Origin: Sphingomonas sp. IC-56
GTDB taxonomy: Bacteria; Pseudomonadota; Alphaproteobacteria; Sphingomonadales; Sphingomonadaceae
Length of the DNA stretch: 64,000 bases
Assembly: GCF_021043375.1 (NCBI RefSeq)
Contig: NZ_JAJNDV010000006.1
Span: 124,001-188,000 of the forward strand
Direction of reading: 5' to 3'
Below are positions 16,613 to 25,662 of the stretch, one piece after another. Below the pieces are notes generated by a model, which did not search any database, was not told the DNA's origin, and worked only from the letters and a program-made list of their open reading frames with translations. Made by a program: the position numbers and the translations under genes. Positions within the stretch are counted from its first letter, which is position 1; the number at the start of each line of letters is the position of its first letter.

Positions 16613-19564
16613 TTAGAAGCGGTAGCCCAGCCGGAACTGGATACGGCGCGGCAGGGTGATGGTGTTGCGCCCGATCTCGGCTGGGTCGAGCGGATCGGTC
16701 ACGGCACCCGTTGCCGGGTTGATGGTGTTGTTGAAGAACTCGTCGAACCCTTCGAAGTTCTTGTTGTTGAACACGTTGAGCACGTCGACCGCAGCCTGGA
16801 CGCGGTCACCGCCGAACACTTCGAAGTTCTTGGCGAGGGTCATGTTGACTTCGCAGAAGGCGAACAGCCCCTCGATGCAGTTCTTCGCCGGATAGCGCGC
16901 CGAGAAGCTGTTGAAGCCGGAGTCCGCGCCGTTGGTGCCATCGGTGACGCGGAAGGCCTGGCCGCTGCCGAGCGTCGTCAACGTCGAGAACTGGAAGCCC
17001 AGCGGCAAGTCGACGATGCCCGAGATCACCAGCCGGTGCCGCTCGTCGCCGCTGCGGGGACGCCAGCCATAATCGTCCGGCGTCACTGCATCGAGGCTGA
17101 ACAGGTCGCCGCCATTCTGCTCGCCCTTGGAGAGCGTGTAGGCGATGTTCAGGCCCCAGCCCGAGGCTTCGGTATAGTTCTTGTCCAGCGTGACGAAGAG
17201 CGCCTTGTACCGGGTATCGAGCCCGTCATAGCCGATCAGCGCGTTCGCATAGCCGAAGGGCGCGAGGGGTGCGGTGTTGCAGCACGTGCCCAGCCCGTTG
17301 TTGTTCCGGGTAGCGAACAGGTTGGTATAGCCGTTGCGGCCGCGCTGATAGGAGCCGGTGACCGAGGCCTGGAACACGCCGATCTGCTGGCGCACGCCCA
17401 GGCTGATCTGGTCGTTCACCGGCGGGCGCGCGTTGTTCTTTACCGCGAACAGTTCCGGCAGGCCGGCGCTTTGCGAGCTGGCGCGCAGGGCAAGCAGCCC
17501 CTCGCGGCTCAGATAGCTGTTGTTCCAGGCGACCGTCGGCAGCCCGCCGCGCGGCGCGCCGTCGGGCGAGAAGCGGAACACGCCGATCGGATTGATCGTG
17601 CGCGACAGCTCGTCGACCGTGTTGTTGAAGCTGTTGCGGTCATAATAGCGCCCGAAGCCGCCGAAGAGCACGGTGGAACGGTTGCCGGCCAGATCCCAGG
17701 AGAAGCCGAAGCGCGGGGCGATGGCGCCGCCGAACGGCTGCCGATTGTTGCCGTCCGAGATGTAGTCTTCGGGGTTGAAGTAATCGGTGGCGGGCAGCGA
17801 GCGCAGCGCCGCCGCGGCATTGGCGGGCGTGCGGTAATCGTTGTTGAAGCCGTTGGTCTCGTAGTCCCAGCGGACGCCAAGGTTCAGCTGCAACCGGCTG
17901 GTGATGTCCCAGTCGTCCTGCACATACAGGCCGACCTGGGTGTTGGAACCCTGGATCAGGCCGTTGCCGAGGCCGAGACGCGCTTCTGCCGGGAAGGCGA
18001 AGTTGAGGTTGTTCTGCGGCTCGCGGCGGAAGGTGAAGCGCGGCTGGATGTATGCCTGGTTGGCGAACTCGATGTCGGTCACCTCGACGCGACCGCCGAC
18101 CTTGATCGCGTGGCCGTCGAAGCCGGTATAGGTGAAGTCATTGCGCAGCGTGTGGCCCTTTTGGACCTCGCGCCGGGTCGAATCCTTGCCGCCGAAGATG
18201 ATGACCGAGTCATAATCGAAGGTGGGAAGGTTCGGGTTCAGCGACGTCGGGTTGAACGTGTAGTCGAGATAGTTGGCGTTGAACTCGTTGGTGAAGTTGT
18301 CGCCGCTATAGGTCCATTTGAACAGATAGGTGTCGACGCGGTTGATCTTGTTCTCGGCAGCCTCGTACGAGGTATTGCCGCCGAAACCCTGGATGTCGGT
18401 TTCTTCGCGGCGGCTGAAGGACAGGTCGAAGGTCTGGCGATCATCGGGGGTGAGCGTCAGCTTGCCGAAGTAGAAGTCGCCGCGGAACGGGCTGACGAAT
18501 GCGCCTTCGAAATCGGCGAGGCGGCGGCCGGAGAACTGCTCAAACTCGCTGACGGCCGCGGCCGAGCCAGTGCTGTCGACGTTGAACGCGCGGTTCTGGT
18601 CGTTGCCTTCATAGGCGGCGAAGAAGAACAGCTTGTCCTTGACGATCGGGCCGCCGAGCGAGACGCCGTACTGCTTGCGCTCGAAAGCCGGCTCGGGCCG
18701 GTTCTCGCGCTTGTCGAAATACCCCTTCTGGGTCAGGCCCTTGTCGGTGTACTGGCCGAAGACCTCGCCGTGGAACTCGTTGGTGCCCGACTTGGTGATG
18801 GCAGTGATGATGGCCGAGCCGGCCTGCTCATATTCGGCCTTGTAGTTCTGGGTCAGGACGCGGAATTCCTGGACGGCGAGCTGGCCGAAGGGGTTTCCGC
18901 GGCTGTTCTGCTGGCCGGCGATGCCGCCTTCGCGCAGCTTGTTCTTCAGGCTGACGCCGTCGATGAACACATTCACCTGGCTGGCGGTCGAGGCGCCGGA
19001 CTGGATGCCCTTGTCGGTCTCGCTGTCATTGTAGCGGACGCCCGGCGCGAGTGCGGCGAAGGAGAGGAAGTTGCGGTCGGTCTGTGGCAGGGTGCGGATC
19101 TGCTCCTGGCTGACGTTGGTCGCGACTTCGCTGGTGCGGGTTTCGCGCAGACGCGAACCGGTGATCACGACTTCGTCGCCGCCGGCGGTCTCTTCGGCTG
19201 CCACTTGCGCTGCCGCCCCGATGGTCAGGTCGAGCGAGGCGGACTGGGCCACGCCGATGCGGATCACCTGGCTGGCGGTTTCGCCGTTCAGGGTGGCGAT
19301 GACTTCATATTCGCCGGCGCGCAGGCCCGAGAGCGTGTAGCTGCCGTCTGCCTGCGTGGTTCCACGGCTGGTCTGATTGGTGGCGGTGCTGCGCGCGGTG
19401 AGCGTCGCGCCGGCGGCCGGCGTGCCGTCGGCGTTCACCACCTGGCCGCGCAGCTGCGACGTGGTGACCTGTGCGCTTGCCGGCGCCGGCAGCACCACGG
19501 CCCCAGCGCTCAACATCGTGGCTGCGGCCAGATAGGCGCGCAGTGCCCTTCCCTTTGCGATCAT
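16613..19564 (-). CDS. TonB-dependent receptor with carboxypeptidase-regulatory-like domain (Oar-like)
   Basis: A 983-residue outer-membrane receptor. Order: signal peptide (to ASAQ, about residue 32), an N-terminal carboxypeptidase-regulatory-like beta-sandwich (about 36-110, with GQVVNADGTPAAGATL), TonB-box/plug start DEVVITGSRLRETRTSEVATN (about 127), and a barrel ending RRIQFRLGYRF. The barrel is of the Oar-like type used for large ligands such as oligosaccharides or peptides. Its start codon overlaps the LacI stop (ATGA), so regulator and receptor are coupled; the GH144-like gene follows 61 nt downstream. Confidence 0.93.
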   Translation of the reverse strand: MIAKGRALRAYLAAATMLSAGAVVLPAPASAQVTTSQLRGQVVNADGTPAAGATLTARSTATNQTSRGTTQADGSYTLSGLRAGEYEVIATLNGETASQVIRIGVAQSASLDLTIGAAAQVAAEETAGGDEVVITGSRLRETRTSEVATNVSQEQIRTLPQTDRNFLSFAALAPGVRYNDSETDKGIQSGASTASQVNVFIDGVSLKNKLREGGIAGQQNSRGNPFGQLAVQEFRVLTQNYKAEYEQAGSAIITAITKSGTNEFHGEVFGQYTDKGLTQKGYFDKRENRPEPAFERKQYGVSLGGPIVKDKLFFFAAYEGNDQNRAFNVDSTGSAAAVSEFEQFSGRRLADFEGAFVSPFRGDFYFGKLTLTPDDRQTFDLSFSRREETDIQGFGGNTSYEAAENKINRVDTYLFKWTYSGDNFTNEFNANYLDYTFNPTSLNPNLPTFDYDSVIIFGGKDSTRREVQKGHTLRNDFTYTGFDGHAIKVGGRVEVTDIEFANQAYIQPRFTFRREPQNNLNFAFPAEARLGLGNGLIQGSNTQVGLYVQDDWDITSRLQLNLGVRWDYETNGFNNDYRTPANAAAALRSLPATDYFNPEDYISDGNNRQPFGGAIAPRFGFSWDLAGNRSTVLFGGFGRYYDRNSFNNTVDELSRTINPIGVFRFSPDGAPRGGLPTVAWNNSYLSREGLLALRASSQSAGLPELFAVKNNARPPVNDQISLGVRQQIGVFQASVTGSYQRGRNGYTNLFATRNNNGLGTCCNTAPLAPFGYANALIGYDGLDTRYKALFVTLDKNYTEASGWGLNIAYTLSKGEQNGGDLFSLDAVTPDDYGWRPRSGDERHRLVISGIVDLPLGFQFSTLTTLGSGQAFRVTDGTNGADSGFNSFSARYPAKNCIEGLFAFCEVNMTLAKNFEVFGGDRVQAAVDVLNVFNNKNFEGFDEFFNNTINPATGAVTDPLDPAEIGRNTITLPRRIQFRLGYRF

Positions 19565-20574
19565 GTTCTGGTCCCTTCTTCTTTTTTATGTGCAGTGGTG
19601 GTGGCGCGCACCTCGAGCTCGGGCGCGTGCAGTTCGGTCGCGGCGGGGTTGCCCCGTCCGCTAAGCTGGTCGGTGAGCCTGGTGACCGCGAGGGCGCCGA
19701 TGCCAGCAATGGGCACGCGCATCGTGGTCAGATGGAGGTATCGGGCGACCGGAATGTCGTCGAAGCCGGCGACGGCGATCTGTTCGGGCACCGACACCCC
19801 CGCCTCGCGCAGGGCCAGCATGCAGCCGATCGCCATCATGTCGTTGGCGGCAAAGATGGCGTCGACGCGCTGGCCGCCAGCGATCAGCGCCCGGGCCGCC
19901 GCGGCACCGGCTTCTTCGCTGAAGTCGCCCGGCAGCACCAGCGGATCGTCCACGCCCGCGTGCCGCCGCATCGACAGCCGGAACCCCGCCAAGCGTTCCT
20001 CGGCATCAAGGTTGCCGGAGGGACCGGTCACATGCGCGATCGCGCGCCGCCCGGTCGCCAGCAAATGGCGAACCATGGTGTCCGCCCCGCCGACATTGTC
20101 GACCAACAGCGCGGGCGTGCCCTGGTCGGCGCGGCAGTTCACCAGCACTGCCGGCACGTTCTGCGGCATGTTGCGCATCAGTTCCGCGGCATCGAGATGC
20201 GGCGCCATCACCACCAGTCCGTCGACCCGGCCGCGCATCGCGCGCAGCGCATGGACGGCGTCGTTCAGGTCGGCATGCATGTTGGACAGGAGCAAGTGAA
20301 AGCCGCGTGCGCTGGCTTCCTTGTCCATGCCGCGCACGATTTCGGAAAAGAACTCGCCATGCAGGTCGGGCAGAACGACGCCGATGGCGTGCGCGCGCGC
20401 CATGCTGAGGCTGCGGGCACCGGCATGGGGAACATAGCCGAGCTTTTCGGCAGCCGCGACGACGCGGGCGCGCGTATCGGCACGGATGTTCTCCGCACCG
20501 TTCAGCGCGCGCGACACCGAGGCGACGGAAACCTCCGCCTCCCGTGCGACATCGCGAATGGTGGCTTGCGCCAT
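19561..20574 (-). CDS. LacI family transcriptional regulator
   Basis: A 337-residue regulator. The start at 20574 (MAQATIRDVA) is chosen because the LacI helix-turn-helix (TIRDVAREAEVSVASVSRALNG, residues 5-26) begins there; the hinge helix YVPHAGARSL follows. The rest is a periplasmic-binding-protein-like sensor domain (GVVLPDLHGEFFSEI, VDAIFAANDMMAIG, VAGFDDIP). An AGGGAG Shine-Dalgarno lies about 11 nt upstream. It heads the minus-strand operon and most likely represses it and the divergent GH3 gene through AACCGGTT palindromes in the shared promoter region, released by a glucan-derived oligosaccharide. Confidence 0.93.
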   Translation of the reverse strand: MAQATIRDVAREAEVSVASVSRALNGAENIRADTRARVVAAAEKLGYVPHAGARSLSMARAHAIGVVLPDLHGEFFSEIVRGMDKEASARGFHLLLSNMHADLNDAVHALRAMRGRVDGLVVMAPHLDAAELMRNMPQNVPAVLVNCRADQGTPALLVDNVGGADTMVRHLLATGRRAIAHVTGPSGNLDAEERLAGFRLSMRRHAGVDDPLVLPGDFSEEAGAAAARALIAGGQRVDAIFAANDMMAIGCMLALREAGVSVPEQIAVAGFDDIPVARYLHLTTMRVPIAGIGALAVTRLTDQLSGRGNPAATELHAPELEVRATTTAHKKEEGTRT

Positions 20575-20635
20575 GGAAACTCGTTCTCCCTGCCCGCGCA
20601 TGTGCCCGCGCTTTGGCTAAATGTGGTTGCACCTG

Positions 20636-20651
20636 ATGAAACCGGTTGCGT
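20636..20651. promoter_or_regulatory. LacI-type operator half-perfect palindrome
   Basis: The sequence ATGAAACCGGTTGCGT carries the same AACCGGTT core as the perfect site 36 bp downstream (centre to centre). Its place in the divergent lacI/GH3 intergenic region makes it the likely second operator of the LacI protein at 19561-20574. Confidence 0.6.
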
Positions 20652-20671
20652 TGCTCACGGTGCGCCATACT

Positions 20672-20687
20672 ATGTAACCGGTTACAT
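20672..20687. promoter_or_regulatory. Perfect 16-bp LacI-type operator
   Basis: ATGTAACCGGTTACAT is a perfect 16-bp palindrome with the central CG typical of LacI-family sites. It lies 81 nt upstream of the GH3 start and 98 nt upstream of the lacI start, so binding could control both directions. Together with the site at 20636-20651 it suggests cooperative repression. Confidence 0.75.
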
Positions 20688-20767
20688 CGAAGGACCCAAG
20701 CGAAATTTGCTTGCGGGCCCCAGCCGCTTCGGTCGCAGGCGGAAAAAGGTTCTAGGAGGAGAATATC

Positions 20768-23053
20768 ATGGTGGATGCACGGATCTCGCGGCGCGCGGCG
20801 CTGTTGGGCGCCGGTGCGGTCGCTGCCTGGGCAGCGAGCCCGGCACGCGCGCTCATCCAGGCAGCCGACACGCAGCGGATTCCTGCCTTTGTCGACGCGC
20901 TGATCGCGCGGATGACCGTGGAGGAAAAGGCGGGTCAGCTGACCTTGAACGCCGCGGCATGGGCCGGCTCCGCCGCAACCGCACTCAATCCGCCGTCAGC
21001 CGGCGCGAGCTTCGAAGAGCAGCTGCAACAGGTTCGCGCCGGGCAACTCACCGGCGTCTTCAACGGCAACGGCGCTGAGATGTCGCGCCGGATGCAGAAG
21101 GTCGCGATGGAGGAGTCGCGGCTTAAGGTTCCGCTGATCTTCGCCGCCGACATCATCCACGGCCACCGTACCGTCTTCCCGGTGCCGCTGGGCGAGGCCG
21201 CGAGTTGGGAGCCCGAGCTTGCCGAGCGCACCGCCCATATAGCCGCCGTCGAAGCAGCGGCGGCCGGCATCGACTGGACCTTTGCGCCGATGGTCGACAT
21301 CGCCCGCGACGCGCGCTGGGGTCGCGGCGTAGAGGGTGCTGGCGAAGACGTGCACCTTGGCAACCTTTTCGCCGCCGCGCGGGTGCGCGGCTTCCAGGGC
21401 AAGCGCCTGACCGACCGCGACGCCGTGCTCGCCTGCGCGAAGCATTTCGTCGCCTATGGCGCTGCCGAAGCCGGGCTGGACTATAACAGCGTCGACATTT
21501 CCGAGCGCACGCTGCGGGAAGTGTATTTCCCGCCTTTCCGGGCTGCGTTCGGCGCGGGCGCGCTGTCGGCCATGGCTTCGTTCAACGAACTGTCGGGCGT
21601 TCCCGCGACCGCCAACAAATGGCTGCTCGACGACATCCTGCACGGCGAATGGGAGTTCGGCGGGCTGGTCGTGTCCGATTACACCGGTGACGAGGAACTG
21701 ATCGCACATGGCTATGCCAAGGACGGCCGCGATGCCGCGCGCCTGGCGTTCCTGGCGGGGGTCGACATGTGCATGCAGAGCGGCCTCTACATGAAGCACC
21801 TGCCCGCGTTGGTGCAGGCTGGCGAGGTGCCCCTGGCGCGGCTGGACCAGGCGGTTCGCCGCGTGCTGGCGGTGAAGGCGCAGCTTGGGCTCTTCGACGA
21901 TCCCTTCCGCCGCATCGATCCCCGGCGTGAAAAGACGCTGGTGCTGTCCAAGCCGCACCGCGCACTGGCGCGCGAGGCCGCCCGCCGATCGGTGGTGCTG
22001 CTCAAGAATGACGGCAATCTCCTCCCGCTCAGGAAGAACCAGAAGATCGCGCTGATCGGCCCCTTCGCCGCCGGACAGCATGACTTGGTCGGCCCGTGGT
22101 GCGTCTATGGCGACGACAAGCAGGCGGTGGACCTGGCGACTGGCATGCGCGCCGCCGCGACCGATCCGGCGCTGATCACCATTGCTGCGGGTTCAGGCGT
22201 GGAGGAGCCGCTTGCCGGTGGGATCGACGCCGCAGTTGCCGCGGCGAGGGCTGCTGACGTGGTGGTGCTCGCGATCGGCGAAGGCACGCGCATGTCCGGC
22301 GAAGCGCAGTCGGTGACCGACATCGTCGTGCCCGCGCCGCAGATGGCGCTGGCCGAGGCTGTCGCCGCCACGGGCAAGCCGATCGTCGTGCTGCTCAAGA
22401 ACGGCCGCGCGCTTGCGCTGGAAGGCGCCGTGGCGGCTGCGCCGGCAATCCTGGTCAGCTGGTTCCTGGGCACCGAGACCGGGCCGGCGCTGGCGGACGT
22501 GCTGTACGGCGCCTACAGCCCCTCGGGCCGCCTGCCGGTCAGCTTCCCGCGTGCGGCCGGGCAGGTCCCCTACTACTATAACCACAAATCCACCGGCCGC
22601 CCGAACCCCGAAGGCGCGCTTCAGGAATACAAGACCCACTATCGCGGCGTGCCCAATTCGGCGCTGTATCCCTTCGGACATGGCCTTACCTACGGCCAAG
22701 TGGACTATGCCGATCTCCGCCACGATCCGGTTCTTGGCTGGAACGGCGCGCTCAACGTGCGTGCGACGGTACGCAACACCGGCAGCCGCGCGTGCGAGGA
22801 AGTGGTTCAGCTGTACGTGCGCGACCGTACGGCCAGCATCACGCGCCCCGTCCGCGAGCTGAAGGCGTTCCAGAAGATCGCGCTCAAGCCCGGCGAGACG
22901 CGGCAGGTGGACTTTACCATCCGGGCTTCGGACCTGAGGTTCGTAGGTCAGGACAATCGCTGGACGACCGAGCCCGGCACGTTCGACCTTTGGATAGCCC
23001 CCTCCGCCGAGGCTGAGGGGTTGGCCGGGCGCTTCGAGCTCACCCGTACGTAA
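20768..23053 (+). CDS. GH3 beta-glucosidase, Tat-exported
   Basis: A 761-residue enzyme with a twin-arginine signal (ISRRAALLGAG, cleavage near SPARA, residue 28), so it is periplasmic. The GH3 TIM barrel contains KHFVAYG and the nucleophile Asp in GLVVSDYTGDEE (about residue 303); the alpha/beta sandwich and a C-terminal fibronectin-III-like domain (about 660-750) follow, which is the BglX-like architecture. RBS is AGGAGGAGAATATC. It probably releases glucose from beta-linked gluco-oligosaccharides, for example sophorose made by the divergent GH144-like enzyme. The promoter carries two LacI-type operators. Confidence 0.93.
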   Translation: MVDARISRRAALLGAGAVAAWAASPARALIQAADTQRIPAFVDALIARMTVEEKAGQLTLNAAAWAGSAATALNPPSAGASFEEQLQQVRAGQLTGVFNGNGAEMSRRMQKVAMEESRLKVPLIFAADIIHGHRTVFPVPLGEAASWEPELAERTAHIAAVEAAAAGIDWTFAPMVDIARDARWGRGVEGAGEDVHLGNLFAAARVRGFQGKRLTDRDAVLACAKHFVAYGAAEAGLDYNSVDISERTLREVYFPPFRAAFGAGALSAMASFNELSGVPATANKWLLDDILHGEWEFGGLVVSDYTGDEELIAHGYAKDGRDAARLAFLAGVDMCMQSGLYMKHLPALVQAGEVPLARLDQAVRRVLAVKAQLGLFDDPFRRIDPRREKTLVLSKPHRALAREAARRSVVLLKNDGNLLPLRKNQKIALIGPFAAGQHDLVGPWCVYGDDKQAVDLATGMRAAATDPALITIAAGSGVEEPLAGGIDAAVAAARAADVVVLAIGEGTRMSGEAQSVTDIVVPAPQMALAEAVAATGKPIVVLLKNGRALALEGAVAAAPAILVSWFLGTETGPALADVLYGAYSPSGRLPVSFPRAAGQVPYYYNHKSTGRPNPEGALQEYKTHYRGVPNSALYPFGHGLTYGQVDYADLRHDPVLGWNGALNVRATVRNTGSRACEEVVQLYVRDRTASITRPVRELKAFQKIALKPGETRQVDFTIRASDLRFVGQDNRWTTEPGTFDLWIAPSAEAEGLAGRFELTRT

Positions 23054-23092
23054 GCACGCCTGACGGGAGCGGGCCGTGCGCAGCGGGGGCCT

Positions 23093-24445
23093 TTACCGCC
23101 TCCGCTGCGCCAGCTCCGCGACGATCTCGGCATGGGCCCGGCGGCGCAGCGGGTTCGCCATCATCAGGACGATGGACAGCGCGACGCAGGCCAGCGGCAC
23201 GAACGCGATCGCCAGCCGCAATCCTTCCAGCGCTTCCGCGGACTGCCGGAGGTTCGCCTCATAACCGATCACCCCGAGCGTGAGGCCGAACAGGCCGGTC
23301 GCCGCGCCGATGGCGGTTCTTTGCAGCAATGCCGCCAGCCCGAACACGGCGCCTTCCAGCCGCGCGCCGGTCGCTCGCTCGCCCCACTCGACCGTGTTGG
23401 GCAGCATGGCCCAGAACACGATGTGCACGCCGGTCAGCAGCAGCTGGATCGCCACCAGGAACAGTCGCATGGTGCCGATGTCCCGCACCGCCACCAGTGC
23501 GAACAAGCCCAGCAGCAGCACCGCCGGGGCTGCGGCGAGGAACCAGGTCACGCGCCCGCCCGCCTTGCGGCAGATGATCGTCCATACCGGCACCGCCGCC
23601 GCGCCGATCAGCCCCATTGCCGCCAGTGCCACTTGCCCGGCCTCTTCGTTGCTGAGTTCGTACTTGTAGTAATAGAGCACCGACTTGGACAGAAAGGTCG
23701 AGGCGATGGTGATCGCCGCCATTGCCGCGTTCAGCGTCACAAAGGCGCGGTTGGCGGCGAGAGCCGTGAGCGCGGCGCGGAGCGAGACCGGCGCTTGTGC
23801 GGCGGGTGCCTCGCGCTCGGGCACCAGCCAGGCGACCAGCAACAGGATAAGCGATCCAACCGCCCCGAACACCGCGGCCGCCGCGAAATAGGCGCTCGCT
23901 CCGGTGCCGCCGGTCAGCCAGCGGCCGAGCGACACGGTTCCCAGACTTACCGTCACCATCGCCGCCGTGCCGAACAGCATGCGCAGCCCGGCCACGAGCG
24001 CGCGGTCGCCAGCGTGGGAACTGACCCGCGCGGTCATCGCCAGATAGGGCACGTTGACGGCCGCGTAGGCGGTCCGGAACAGCAGGTGCGTGACGAACAC
24101 GATGGCAGGCGCCCAGCTGCCACTGCCTATCGGTGGGAGATAGGCTAGCACGAAGCAGAGCCCCAGTGGGATTGCGCCAAGGCTCAGATAGCGGCGATAG
24201 CCCTGTTCCCGATGCCGGTCAGCCAGCACACCGACGGCGAGGCTCACCAGTCCGTCCCAGACCAGCGCGGCCATGTAGGTCGCCGCCGCCCAGCCGACCG
24301 GCAGCCCCAGCGCCTCGGTATAGTAGAACAGGAGGAAGAGCATGACGCTCTGCCAGTACAGGTTGAACGCGAAGTCGCCCGACGCGAAGAGCACCAGCCG
24401 CCAGAGGCTGGATCTGCTGGTGGATTGCTCACCGGATACGGTCAC
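23093..24445 (-). CDS. GPH-family glycoside/sugar:cation symporter (MFS)
   Basis: A 450-residue membrane protein with about twelve predicted helices. The N-terminal region (FASGDFAFNLYWQSVMLFLLFYYTE) and the loop GVLADRHREQGYRRYL are typical of the glycoside-pentoside-hexuronide:cation symporter family (MelB-like). The gene is convergent with the GH3 beta-glucosidase, whose stop is 39 nt away. It is the likely inner-membrane carrier for the glucose or disaccharide made by the GH144/GH3 system, though its promoter lies on the other side and independent use is possible. Confidence 0.87.
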   Translation of the reverse strand: MTVSGEQSTSRSSLWRLVLFASGDFAFNLYWQSVMLFLLFYYTEALGLPVGWAAATYMAALVWDGLVSLAVGVLADRHREQGYRRYLSLGAIPLGLCFVLAYLPPIGSGSWAPAIVFVTHLLFRTAYAAVNVPYLAMTARVSSHAGDRALVAGLRMLFGTAAMVTVSLGTVSLGRWLTGGTGASAYFAAAAVFGAVGSLILLLVAWLVPEREAPAAQAPVSLRAALTALAANRAFVTLNAAMAAITIASTFLSKSVLYYYKYELSNEEAGQVALAAMGLIGAAAVPVWTIICRKAGGRVTWFLAAAPAVLLLGLFALVAVRDIGTMRLFLVAIQLLLTGVHIVFWAMLPNTVEWGERATGARLEGAVFGLAALLQRTAIGAATGLFGLTLGVIGYEANLRQSAEALEGLRLAIAFVPLACVALSIVLMMANPLRRRAHAEIVAELAQRRR

Positions 24446-24609
24446 GGCGGTTGTCTAGCGGCTAAGCAGGCCGAACTGAAGCGGGGATGGCCACGGGTTG
24501 CTGCTATTCCCGGAAGCTGCCATTCGTTGCAGATGCCGGTCCGGACGGGCGGTTCGGGAGTTGCTCCCGTACATGGACCCAAAAGGATGCGAGAGGGGTT
24601 CGGCGGTAG

Positions 24610-25659
24610 ATGAAGGTGCGTAGGGTTGCGCTGATCGGCGCGGTGCTGCTGGGGGTGATCTCACTGGCGGCATGGCTGTTCTGGCCCCGTGCCGTCGCCG
24701 TCCAGATCATCGAGGTGAAGCGCGCGCCCGCGGTGCGGATGCTGGCCGTCAACGGGACGGTCCGGCCGCGGCTGTCGGTGGAGGTGCAGGCACCGGTTGC
24801 GGGGACGCTCACTGCCCTGCCCTTCGACGTAGGCGCACGGGTGCGTGCGGGCGAGTTGCTGGCCCGGGTCGACGATGCGCCGCAGCGCGCGGCGATTGCC
24901 GAGGCGGTGGCCGCAGTGTCTGCGCAGGAGGCGGTCCTCGCCCAGGCGCGGCGCGATCTTGCCCGATATGTCGCGCTTGGCGAGTTCGTGACGCGCCAGC
25001 GCCGCGAAGAAGCGCGGCTGGCGGTCGACCAGGGTGTTCAGGAGCTCAACCGCCGCCGGGCCGTGGTGGTCCAGGCGCGCGAAGTGCAGCAGCGCTACGC
25101 GGTACGCGCGCCCTTTGCCGGGGTGATCCTTGAGCGGCCTGTGGATCCGGGGCAGACGATCGGGGTGAGCACGGTTCTGTATCGCCTGGCGGACCTGTCG
25201 GCGCCGGAGATCGCGGCGGAGGTCGACGAAACCTATGCCGCCGCGATTGCGGTCGGGGGCGAGGCACGGATCGCCCTGCCCGGCCGCTCGCAGCCGCTGC
25301 GCGCGACGGTGGTGCATGTCGAGCCTCGGGTGGATCCCTCGACCGGCGCGCGCGAGGTTCGCCTGCGCGCGTCGCAGCCGCTCGACGGGCTGCCGTCGGG
25401 GCTGACCATTTCGGTCAACCTCATCATCGAGCGCGAGGTCGCGGCGATCAGTATCCCGCGCAGCGCGATCCTGCGGCCCGACAGCAATCCCAGCGTGCGC
25501 GTGGTCGACGCCGATGGGAAAGTGGCCGAACGCAGCATCCGCTTTATCGACTGGCCGGCGGAGAGCGTGACGGTGACCCAGGGGCTGGAGCCGGGCGCGC
25601 GCGTGCTGGCCGATCCGCAAGCGGCCACGCCTGGAACCCGCGTCCGCTCGCGCAGCTGA
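24610..25659 (+). CDS. Periplasmic adaptor (HlyD/MacA-like) of an ABC export system
   Basis: A 349-residue membrane-fusion protein. One N-terminal transmembrane anchor (about residues 6-25) is followed by the lipoyl half (VQAPVAGTLTALPFDVGARVRAGELL), a coiled-coil hairpin (about 95-160), the second lipoyl half (VRAPFAGVILERPVDPGQTI) and beta-barrel/MP domains. It links an inner-membrane transporter to an outer-membrane channel; no TolC-like gene is nearby. It is followed 3 nt later by an FtsX-type permease and then an ATPase, forming a three-gene operon. Substrate unknown. Confidence 0.88.
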   Translation: MKVRRVALIGAVLLGVISLAAWLFWPRAVAVQIIEVKRAPAVRMLAVNGTVRPRLSVEVQAPVAGTLTALPFDVGARVRAGELLARVDDAPQRAAIAEAVAAVSAQEAVLAQARRDLARYVALGEFVTRQRREEARLAVDQGVQELNRRRAVVVQAREVQQRYAVRAPFAGVILERPVDPGQTIGVSTVLYRLADLSAPEIAAEVDETYAAAIAVGGEARIALPGRSQPLRATVVHVEPRVDPSTGAREVRLRASQPLDGLPSGLTISVNLIIEREVAAISIPRSAILRPDSNPSVRVVDADGKVAERSIRFIDWPAESVTVTQGLEPGARVLADPQAATPGTRVRSRS

Positions 25660-25662
25660 ACG

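Noticed and set aside
16298..20299. 1333-codon plus-strand ORF opposite GH144, TBDR and lacI
   Set aside because: It is antisense to three clearly recognisable genes; long antisense frames are common in GC-rich DNA, and the translation shows no domain.
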